Shown here: positions 1 to 5,185 of the stretch, in pieces
Layout of the letters: each line of letters starts with the position of its first letter
Position numbering within the stretch: the stretch's first letter is position 1
NCBI GenBank assembly: GCA_002729015.1
Contig: PBVO01000145.1
Location: 3,500-11,185, forward strand
Direction: 5' to 3'
Length of the DNA: 7,686 nucleotides
Source of the DNA: Candidatus Poribacteria bacterium
Lineage (GTDB): Bacteria > Poribacteria > WGA-4E > UBA9662
Translations under genes and position numbers: made by a program
Notes under the pieces: model-generated
Databases searched by the model: none
Told to the model about the DNA's origin: nothing
What the model saw: the letters and a program-made list of their open reading frames with translations, nothing else

Positions 1-789
1 TAATTCAACTTTATATTTTTTTAGTGTGTCTAACTCTCTTTTTAGGTGGTTGCGGTAGGGGTCAGACCAACTGATCCATTCACCACTAAGATAGCCATCA
101 TAGTCGATGGTAGAAAGACACTTCATGGCTTCCCGGTGATCAATATAGCCAGTACCTATCGGTACTAAGTTATTGTCCGAATCGCCATCATGAATGTGCA
201 GATGTTTTATCCAAGGGCGTAAGATATCGAATGATTCTGAGATAGTAGCAAACTGACGACGTACTGGGTGCATGATATCCCAATTAACGGCTATATTGGG
301 ATGATTAACGGCTCGCATTACATCAGCTATATCAGATGGATTACACCAATCATCATGGGTTTCCATGCACAAAAAGACTTCTCGATCTGCCGCGTGATCA
401 GCAACTTGAGCTAATGCAGTAGCTACTAATTCAACCCCCTTTTCACGATTAACACCTTCTCCCAACTGACCTCCAAAGAACCGAATTCTAGACGAACCAA
501 TATCAGCAGTTAGGTCGATCGCACGGTGTGTATCATCGATCATCTCTTCTCGGTTAGTTGGGTCTGCGTATCGACAGGAAGTAGCTACACAAGCTATAGC
601 AATACCGTGATCGTCCGCCTTCTGACGTATTTCACGACGTTGATCGACTGTGGTCTCAAACTCTACACTATGTTGATGGTTAGCGCTAATACGAGGTTCA
701 ATCCCGTCATAACCAAATTCTTTAGCCATAGATAAGACCTGGTCGAGTGTAAGTTCCGGACAAGAGAAGGTCATAAATGAAAATTTCAT
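1..789 (-). CDS. Sugar phosphate isomerase/epimerase (xylose-isomerase-like TIM barrel), 3' end cut by window edge
   Basis: The reading frame opens with ATG at 789 and stays open for 263 codons to the left edge with no stop, so the C-terminus lies outside the window. The protein begins MKFSFMTFSCPELTLDQV and has the AP-endonuclease-2/xylose-isomerase-like TIM-barrel pattern: 'GYDGIEPR' near residues 26-33, 'CMETHDDW' with Glu143, 'NWDIMHP' with Asp171, 'HLHIHDGD' with His198 and His200, 'GTGYID' at 212-217 and 'GEW' with Glu237. Glu143, Asp171, one of the histidines and Glu237 match the divalent-metal ligands of sugar epimerases of the tagatose-3-epimerase type. Family members usually have 270-290 residues, so little is missing. 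A weak Shine-Dalgarno AGGG (801-804) lies 11 nt upstream. It follows the aldo/keto reductase gene on the same strand after 78 nt, so co-transcription is likely. The fold and metal site are well supported; the substrate (keto-sugar, inositol derivative or sugar phosphate) cannot be read from the sequence. Confidence 0.88.
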   Translation of the reverse strand, partial: MKFSFMTFSCPELTLDQVLSMAKEFGYDGIEPRISANHQHSVEFETTVDQRREIRQKADDHGIAIACVATSCRYADPTNREEMIDDTHRAIDLTADIGSSRIRFFGGQLGEGVNREKGVELVATALAQVADHAADREVFLCMETHDDWCNPSDIADVMRAVNHPNIAVNWDIMHPVRRQFATISESFDILRPWIKHLHIHDGDSDNNLVPIGTGYIDHREAMKCLSTIDYDGYLSGEWISWSDPYRNHLKRELDTLKKYKVEL

Positions 790-867
790 GTTGATAAACA
801 CCCTAAATCAGTTGATTTTAAATATGTGATCAGAAAAAACAGGTTCACAATTAACGTTGCAGAAAAA

Positions 868-1839
868 TTATCCTGTTCGTTCGTCTTCCCGGTCAGTAGC
901 CAATGGAGGCCGTGGAGACAGATCTGATATACTGGCATATAGGTCACTGGTCATGTTGATTTGTAGTGAGGCTAGAGACCCTTCTAACTGATCTGTATTT
1001 CTGGCTCCGATAATTGGGGCTGTAATTGCTGGGTGAGCCCCCACCCATGCCACGGCTAAACCTGCTGGGTGATAACCGCTCTGTTGGGCCAAATGGGTAA
1101 AATCTTGAGCAATTTGGTAGTAATGCTTACCGGCATATCGGCTCTGGTACATCTGACTTTCTAGCAAACGACCACTATCTGGTCGATTGCTAACACCATA
1201 TTTCCCACTTAGTAATCCTCCGCCTAATGGACTGTAAGGAATCACCCCCATCTGCTCAGATAGAGCCATAGGTAGTATTTCAACTTCGACTTGTCGTTTA
1301 ACAAGGTTATACATTGGTTGAATGCACTCAAAACGTGCTAGTCCTTCTTGTTCCGAAATCCCATTGGCTTTAACTATCTGCCAGGCCGCATAGTTGCTGA
1401 CTGCCGGATAGAGTATTTTACCTTGGCGAACTAAATCGTCGAGAGCTCTCAATGTTTCGTGAATTGGTGTTTCCTCATCAAAATGGTGAATAAAATAAAG
1501 ATCAATAAAGCCTGTATTCAAGCGACGAAGGCTGTTATCAACTTCTAAAAGAATATGGCGACGCGATGATCCTGAAGCATTGATATCTGACCCCATACTA
1601 CCATAAAATTTAGTGGTAATTATGACTTCAGATCGACAGCCAGCGATCAGAGTTCCTAAAATTTGCTCTGATCTACCCTGATGATATACATTGGCACAGT
1701 CGAAGAAATTGATACCGACCTCACGACATCGGTGAAATATTTTGGCTGACATAGATTCGTCGGCATCACCGAAAGTCATGGTCCCTAAACAGAGTGATGA
1801 TACTTTTACACCTGTTTTTCCTAGAAGTTTGTAATCCAT
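868..1839 (-). CDS. Aldo/keto reductase, NADP(H)-dependent
   Basis: This complete 323-residue cytoplasmic oxidoreductase has the length and motifs of the bacterial aldo/keto reductase superfamily. The N-terminus 'LGKTGVKVSSLCLGTMTFG' (residues 6-24) is the usual first beta-hairpin and strand. The catalytic tetrad is visible as Asp47 and Tyr52 in 'FFDCANVY', Lys77 in 'ITTKF' and His118 in 'DLYFIHH'. Cofactor-binding segments are 'PYSPLGGGLLSGKY' (201-214) and 'PIIGARNTDQLEGSL' (275-289). Such enzymes interconvert carbonyls and alcohols of sugars, polyols and small aldehydes using NADPH. The overall pattern resembles the Tas/YajO/YghZ-like branch, but the substrate is undetermined. The start is supported by AAAGGT (1845-1850) about 5 nt before the ATG. 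An extended -10 promoter lies at 1920-1948, giving a leader of about 74 nt. It is the first gene of a probable pair with the downstream sugar isomerase, which suggests a joint role in sugar or polyol conversion. The C-terminus is charged (DREDERTG) and otherwise unremarkable. Confidence 0.93.
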   Translation of the reverse strand: MDYKLLGKTGVKVSSLCLGTMTFGDADESMSAKIFHRCREVGINFFDCANVYHQGRSEQILGTLIAGCRSEVIITTKFYGSMGSDINASGSSRRHILLEVDNSLRRLNTGFIDLYFIHHFDEETPIHETLRALDDLVRQGKILYPAVSNYAAWQIVKANGISEQEGLARFECIQPMYNLVKRQVEVEILPMALSEQMGVIPYSPLGGGLLSGKYGVSNRPDSGRLLESQMYQSRYAGKHYYQIAQDFTHLAQQSGYHPAGLAVAWVGAHPAITAPIIGARNTDQLEGSLASLQINMTSDLYASISDLSPRPPLATDREDERTG

Positions 1840-1919
1840 TATTTACCTTTTTATGTTTTTACAAGAAGACGAAAAATATTTATTAGATTGCCGACAAAAT
1901 AGACCAACAAAGCTGACAC

Positions 1920-1948
1920 AGTATAGCATTGATCTGAACAGCCGACAA
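1920..1948 (-). promoter_or_regulatory. Sigma-70-type promoter with extended -10, for the aldo/keto reductase unit
   Basis: Read on the minus strand, a -35 box TTGTCG (1948-1943) is followed by exactly 17 nt and a -10 box TATACT (1925-1920). A TG one base upstream of the -10 makes it an extended -10 element. Transcription would start near 1913, about 74 nt before the ATG at 1839. The -10 matches the consensus at five of six positions and the -35 at four of six. It is the best promoter-like sequence in the window, but it is assigned by eye only. Confidence 0.55.
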
Positions 1949-1994
1949 CGAATAGGAAGTCTGTTATTATTGCTACGAGATCATAAGAAAAGTT

Positions 1995-2004
1995 TTGACG
2001 TCAA
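1995..2004. repeat. Perfect 10-bp palindrome TTGACGTCAA in the divergent intergenic region
   Basis: TTGACGTCAA reads identically on both strands. It sits between the aldo/keto reductase promoter and the start of the META lipoprotein gene, a typical location for a dimeric regulator's operator. No adjacent regulator gene is in the window to pair it with, so an operator role is only inferred. Confidence 0.3.
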
Positions 2005-2016
2005 TCCCTACTTGAT

Positions 2017-2062
2017 TAGCTAAACGGCTGGTTAAATCAGCTTAGGTCTAGCTAAACTTAGG
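2017..2062 (+). repeat. Two direct repeats TAGCTAAAC plus two CTTAGG copies upstream of the META lipoprotein gene
   Basis: The 9-mer TAGCTAAAC occurs at 2017-2025 and again at 2049-2057, 32 bp apart (about three helical turns). CTTAGG occurs at 2041-2046 and 2057-2062. Together they cover the likely core promoter, from just upstream of its -35 to just before the -10. Helically phased direct repeats at a promoter fit regulator binding sites. The copies are short, and chance or local duplication cannot be excluded. Confidence 0.35.
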
Positions 2063-2070
2063 GTTATAAA
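2042..2070 (+). promoter_or_regulatory. Weak promoter candidate for the META lipoprotein gene
   Basis: TTAGGT (2042-2047), 17 nt, then TATAAA (2065-2070) is the best-spaced sigma-70-like pair before the gene. The -10 is good but the -35 is poor, which would fit a promoter needing an activator. The TAGCTAAAC and CTTAGG repeats overlap it. Transcription would begin near 2077, leaving only about 15 nt before the start codon, just enough to include the ribosome binding site. Confidence 0.3.
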
Positions 2071-2080
2071 GTAAGTTCTA

Positions 2081-2086
2081 GAGGAA
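2081..2086 (+). promoter_or_regulatory. Shine-Dalgarno GAGGAA that fixes the TTG start of the META lipoprotein
   Basis: GAGGAA lies 5 nt before TTG at 2092. No ATG in this frame would keep the signal peptide and lipobox, so this strong site decides in favour of the TTG start. Confidence 0.6.
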
Positions 2087-2091
2087 ACAAA

Positions 2092-2601
2092 TTGAGTAAT
2101 TTTACTTTCAACCAAATATCAATTTGGCTATTGATATTTTGGATATTAGGTTGCCGACAGCCCACTGAAACCGTTTTAATATCTTCACCTTCTACAACTG
2201 AGCAACCAGATGTTGTAATCGCCCAGCCAGTATATCTTACTGATCAGTTGGATCAGGAATGGTTTTTGGTAAGTTTCAATGATCAAGGAAGCAAGAAGAA
2301 AGTAATTGCCAACACCCAAACAACCATACAATTCTCAACCGAAAGGTTATCTGGTTCGGCTGGTTGCAACCGGTACTTCGCTGGCTACCAACTTGAAAAT
2401 AGATATGACTTGACAATAGAAAGAATAGGTGCAACTAAAATGGCTTGCCCCAATCCGGTTGGTATCATGCAACAAGAGCATACCTACCTACAGTTGTTGT
2501 CTCAAGCTAAGGCTTACTATATTCGAGACGGCCAACTCACTCTTTATAATGAAGATAAAATCGCCATTCTTATCTTTCAACAACAAGAAAACAAAGAATG
2601 A
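2092..2601 (+). CDS. META/HslJ-domain lipoprotein
   Basis: This is a 169-residue secreted lipoprotein. Residues 1-20 form a signal peptide with hydrophobic core 'ISIWLLIFWILG', followed by a lipobox ending at Cys21, so the mature protein should be lipid-anchored in the cell envelope. Leu at position -2 of the lipobox is less usual. After a Ser/Thr/Pro-rich linker (22-50), residues 53-164 show the META domain pattern (family of E. coli HslJ): 'W57-FLVSF', 'SGSAGCNRYFAGY' (87-99), 'GATKMACP' (113-120), 'QQEHTYLQLL' (127-136) and a closing 'GQLTLYNEDKIAILIF'. Cys92 and Cys119 sit in the conserved GCN and T-K-M-A-C motifs. META-domain proteins are small envelope proteins, linked in E. coli to heat-shock induction and novobiocin resistance; the biochemical role is not established. 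The gene is alone on its strand, diverges from the reductase unit and uses a TTG start with a good ribosome binding site. Confidence 0.88.
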   Translation: MSNFTFNQISIWLLIFWILGCRQPTETVLISSPSTTEQPDVVIAQPVYLTDQLDQEWFLVSFNDQGSKKKVIANTQTTIQFSTERLSGSAGCNRYFAGYQLENRYDLTIERIGATKMACPNPVGIMQQEHTYLQLLSQAKAYYIRDGQLTLYNEDKIAILIFQQQENKE

Positions 2602-2611
2602 ATTTCAAACT

Positions 2612-2641
2612 GGTCTGGAGAATAAATTCTCAACAAAGACC
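2612..2641 (+). terminator. Stem-loop just after the META lipoprotein gene, possible terminator
   Basis: An outer stem GGTCT (2612-2616) with AGACC (2637-2641) encloses an inner stem GAGAA (2618-2622) with TTCTC (2627-2631) and a TAAA loop. It begins 10 nt after the stop codon, where a terminator or 3'-end-stabilising hairpin is expected. No T-run follows, so it is not a textbook intrinsic terminator. Confidence 0.35.
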
Positions 2642-3072
2642 CCATTCGACAGCAGGTTGATTTTGAAAGTATTGGTTCAAAGAATAAATCCAAAAGTGAA
2701 CTCTTATGAAAGTACACCTAAAACTGTCAAAGATAAGAAATCTATCATCTAGACTGACCTACAATAGTTTGATACTGATACACGGCTATTACTACCTAAT
2801 TCAGGCTGGTTAAGATAAGAAAGTTAGCTTGAGTTGGTATATAAGGCCATTATTTCTGAGCTAAAATCACAACTAAGCATACTATTTGCTATATCAACTA
2901 AGAAATTAACAAAATTGATTAGTTCCAGAAAGACATGCGAGTTAAATTGTACCCAGTATTGTGAATATCTTTAGTGACAATCTTTTTAGATTCAGAATAT
3001 ATAAGTATGGTCTGGTTCCATAATAACAAAAAGAGGGTTGTTCCAGTCAATTTCCACATACAGTTACGATAT
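2642..3072. other. Intergenic spacer without a recognisable gene
   Basis: This AT-rich stretch between the META lipoprotein and Nudix genes has frequent stops in most frames. An open frame continues from the lipoprotein's +1 frame to 2752, but it has no ribosome binding site and looks like a shadow. I see no tRNA-like fold, repeat array or recognisable decayed protein. Its only evident role is to carry the leader and promoter of the Nudix gene at its right end. Confidence 0.5.
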
Positions 3073-3101
3073 TTGCTCGACGGTCGATTTATCCATATAC
3101 T
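3073..3101 (+). promoter_or_regulatory. Sigma-70-type promoter for the Nudix hydrolase gene
   Basis: TTGCTC (3073-3078), 17 nt, then TATACT (3096-3101) places a transcription start near 3108, about 35 nt before the ATG at 3143. The -10 is identical to that of the aldo/keto reductase promoter. The -35 keeps only the TTG of the consensus. Confidence 0.45.
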
Positions 3102-3142
3102 ATCGTGAGCATTAATTATAATTCACTCAAGTTGGAATCATA

Positions 3143-3907
3143 ATGGAAATATTAAGTGCAACACCTAATCCTTACAAAGGTATAGTAATCAACTCCGCTG
3201 AGCTTTGTAAGGATGTATCAGCTTTTCAAATTCAGTTAACTCACTCGTTAGATTTTTGGCGAAAAGAAAATTATCAGGTCGTTTGGTTAGAAATCTCATT
3301 AGAACAGGCAGAACTCATTCCAGTCGCAACAGCTGCGGGATTTGTGTTTCATCATAGTCAGGAAAACTACTTGTTACTAACTTACCGTCTAGTAGAGGGA
3401 GCATTCATTCCTGCATTTTCAACGCACTATACAGGGGCAGGAGGTGTTGTACTTAATGAAAAAAACGAGCTTTTAGTTGTAAGTGAACGGTATCGAAACC
3501 GACAGAGGCCATCGTATAAACTACCGGGTGGAGCACTCAACCAAGGCGAACATATCGCTGAGTGTGTTGTGAGAGAAGTACAAGAAGAAACAGGTGTCCG
3601 CACCCAGTTTGAATCTTTAGTCTGTTTCCGACACTGGCACGGTTACCGATACAACAAATCTGACCTCTATTTCGTTTGTCGACTATCACCACTATCCCAA
3701 ACTGTAACCAAACAAGACGACGAAATAGAGGAATGTCTTTGGATGCCGGTTTCAGATTACCTGAATGATGAATTTGTCAGTATTTTCAACAAGCATATCG
3801 TAAAGGCTACTTTAGAAAACTCTGGTTTAGCACCGATGAATATTGAAGGTTATTCAGACCCAGAGAAACACGAAATTTTTATGCCTGTTGGGATGGAACA
3901 TCTCTAG
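3143..3907 (+). CDS. Nudix hydrolase with N-terminal pre-Nudix domain (NUDT6 / plant NUDT-like)
   Basis: This 254-residue soluble enzyme has a perfect Nudix box at residues 130-152: Gly130, Glu136, then REVQEETGV (144-152), satisfying G-x5-E-x7-R-E-U-x-E-E-x-G-U. Nudix enzymes cleave nucleoside diphosphates linked to another group, using Mg2+ bound by the REVQEE glutamates. The N-terminal part is not random: 'W39', 'VVWLEI' (46-51), 'AATAAGF'-like 'ATAAGFVFHHSQENYLLLTY' (62-81) and 'FSTHYTGAGGVVLN' (92-105) match the acetyltransferase-like pre-Nudix domain of human NUDT6 and plant NUDT2/6/7/10. Further shared motifs are 'YKLPGG' (125-130), 'FRHWHG' (162-167), 'SDLYFVCRL' (173-181) and 'EIEECLWMP' (194-202). 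Plant relatives hydrolyse ADP-ribose and NADH; that substrate is only suggested here. The start is backed by a weak GGA 6 nt upstream and the pre-Nudix alignment. The gene stands alone, with its own promoter upstream and an inverted repeat 41 nt after the stop. Confidence 0.92.
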   Translation: MEILSATPNPYKGIVINSAELCKDVSAFQIQLTHSLDFWRKENYQVVWLEISLEQAELIPVATAAGFVFHHSQENYLLLTYRLVEGAFIPAFSTHYTGAGGVVLNEKNELLVVSERYRNRQRPSYKLPGGALNQGEHIAECVVREVQEETGVRTQFESLVCFRHWHGYRYNKSDLYFVCRLSPLSQTVTKQDDEIEECLWMPVSDYLNDEFVSIFNKHIVKATLENSGLAPMNIEGYSDPEKHEIFMPVGMEHL

Positions 3908-3948
3908 TTAAGAATACTTGATCTAACAATTTTTGTCTTTTTCTATGA

Positions 3949-3976
3949 CTAGCTAATAGGATCAGATATTAGCTAG
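3949..3976 (+). repeat. Perfect 10-bp inverted repeat downstream of the Nudix gene
   Basis: CTAGCTAATA (3949-3958) and TATTAGCTAG (3967-3976) are exact reverse complements separated by 8 nt. The hairpin begins 41 nt after the Nudix stop and is preceded by T-rich sequence, but it has no T-run after it. It could be a weak terminator, an RNA 3'-end hairpin or a protein site. It shares the 7-mer TAGCTAA with the repeats upstream of the META lipoprotein gene. Confidence 0.45.
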
Positions 3977-4272
3977 CTTCTATCAAAAAGGTCTTGGTAA
4001 ATTAAATCATGTTTGTCTTGAAAATCCTCCCCTGCTTTTACTGCTAATTTCCTTAGATTAATCTCATGTGAGACAAAATAACCCCCAAACTAACCTGCGG
4101 TCTTTTTTATCGCTGATCTCGCTCTACAAAACTCAGTTAAAACTGACATAACCTCCGCATTTTATTCTGGGATGCTCAGATAAATTCACCAACCGTTTTT
4201 TGAGTGTTGATAACTAACCTAGATAGCCTAATTTGTTAATCTATTTAAATTTAGGCAACAAAATGATTTTTA

Positions 4273-4320
4273 ATTCTTAAAATCGCTTTTAGGGTATTCT
4301 AGAGGGGACTTTTTAAGAAT
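4273..4320. repeat. Perfect 10-bp inverted repeat with 28-nt spacer
   Basis: ATTCTTAAAA (4273-4282) and TTTTAAGAAT (4311-4320) are exact reverse complements around a 28-nt spacer. The arms are AT-rich, so a chance origin is possible. The location about 110 bp upstream of the decayed membrane-protein start would suit an old regulatory site. Confidence 0.35.
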
Positions 4321-4356
4321 GTCAGGCTCTTGTTCAGTTATTGATCTTCTGAATTA

Positions 4357-4388
4357 AGAGTTCTGTCAACATTTTTTATGACAACTCT
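4357..4388 (+). repeat. Bulged hairpin AGAGTT(CT)GTCA / TGACAACTCT before the decayed gene
   Basis: AGAGTT (4357-4362), a two-base CT bulge and GTCA (4365-4368) pair with TGACAACTCT (4379-4388) across a 10-nt T-rich loop. The ten paired bases make a plausible RNA hairpin or operator 43 nt before the ATG of the pseudogene. No T-run follows, so it is not a standard terminator. Confidence 0.35.
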
Positions 4389-4431
4389 GTAGTACTATGA
4401 TAGTTGGGCGTATAAGATCAGCAGTCTCTCT

Positions 4432-4835
4432 ATGCCGAAAGTTTTTTGCCTATTTATTTTTATTATTTTCCCTTCTTTTATTTATTCTGATGATTCAACT
4501 CCCAATAATGCTCAACAAACTTCCAAAAAAATCCATTAATAGCTACTTGCTGGCCTCTCATCAGTCATTTATGGTCTTATCATGCCTCTAGGTATGGGAC
4601 AGATTTACAACGATGAGCGCAAAAAAGGTTCGTTTTTTAATTTCATTCGCTATGTTTCTTTATAGCATTGGGTTTCATCTCAAACCCTGTGGATGATACA
4701 GACTTGCCAGGATTTGGGAGTAATCAATTATGGAATGGTATTTTTACAGTCAGTATGGTTGGCTTCGTGGGTTCATTGGTTTATCCTCAGATTGATACTT
4801 ATTAATCCGGCCAATTGAATCAATACCAAAATTGA
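4432..4835 (+). pseudogene. Decayed gene for a small secreted/membrane protein with a 'GMGQIYN..KKG' (TM2/DUF5683-like) motif
   Basis: From ATG 4432 one frame reads MPKVFCLFIFIIFPSFIYS, a convincing signal peptide, then a polar Asp/Ser/Asn/Gln linker, two adjacent in-frame stops (TAA TAG, 4537-4542), and then 'LLAGLSSVIYGLIMPLGMGQ' continuing 'IYNDERKKGSFF'. The 'G-x-GQIYN-x(3)-KKG' motif is typical of TM2- and DUF5683-like small membrane proteins. This frame stops at 4663. The likely continuation is one base back: 'CFFIALGFISNPVDDTDLPG', then 'LWNGIFTVSMVGFVGSLVY', 'QIDTY', a TAA at 4803-4805 and 'SGQLNQYQN' to a TGA at 4833. Family members often read 'DAYQSA..LN' here, so the TAA may be a CAA (Gln) changed by one transition. 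At least three stop-type lesions plus one frameshift make this a pseudogene unless the assembly is wrong. No clear ribosome binding site precedes the ATG. The charged stretch after 4836 in the first frame may be leftover tail. Confidence 0.7.
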
Positions 4836-5185
4836 TCAACAGCAAAAAGAACAAAAATTATCAAAATTACTAGGAAGCATTAATTCTGAAACACTTATCT
4901 TGTCAGGAAGAACTGTTATCGTATCGCTGGAATTTTTAAGCGTATCTGACCGAAGAAACATAAACATACCTGTATGCAGTCGTATGCTAGTTATCTTATC
5001 CTGTGAAAATTGGCCTCAGCCTCATCAATAATGGTTTCGGTTTTTTGCTATCTTCGATGATTAATGCTCGTTGCTAGTCTATCTAGGCATATAAAGCTTT
5101 ACAATTCGAGGATTATGCCTGCATTAGGTTTTAGTCACTTGTGGCGAAATCTAGTTGGTTTTGTAGCTGCTCAACTTAGTCTTGG
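4836..5185. other. Convergent intergenic region without a supported gene
   Basis: This lies between the decayed plus-strand gene and the 3' end of the minus-strand LamG gene. A frame open from 4819 to 5031 gives a Lys/Gln-rich stretch that could be the residual tail of the decayed membrane protein, but it has no suitable start. Another open frame (5064-5252) runs into the LamG 3' end on the other strand, has no ribosome binding site and matches nothing I know. I see no clear terminator for the LamG gene. Confidence 0.4.

Larger units (their letters stand above)
3977..4431. other. Intergenic region with inverted repeats and no intact gene
   Basis: No intact coding region is visible on either strand. 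Two inverted repeats lie at 4273-4320 and 4357-4388. On the minus strand, a 59-codon frame from ATG at 4149 down to a stop at 3973-3975 is interrupted only by one TAG (4090-4092). Its predicted residues look protein-like, but I recognise no family. Further upstream on the same strand, fragments in another frame also read plausibly, so this may be the trace of an old minus-strand gene. It is equally compatible with chance. Confidence 0.35.

Noticed and set aside
526..735. Plus-strand 69-codon open frame
   Set aside because: It lies wholly inside the sugar isomerase gene on the opposite strand, which has clear family motifs; its own translation resembles nothing.
805..818. Short inverted repeat AAATCA-GT-TGATTT before the sugar isomerase start
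   Set aside because: The two-base spacer cannot form an RNA loop, the arms are short and AT-rich, and no regulator is nearby.
2429..2752. Plus-strand 107-codon open frame overlapping the end of the META lipoprotein
   Set aside because: Its first half is the +1 frame of a well-supported gene, there is no ribosome binding site, and the extension past 2601 is low-complexity Lys/Ser/Asn.
4397..4591. Plus-strand 64-codon frame with a hydrophobic stretch
   Set aside because: The hydrophobic run comes from the T-rich DNA that encodes the signal peptide in the adjacent frame; that frame gives the better signal peptide and leads into the GMGQIYN motif.
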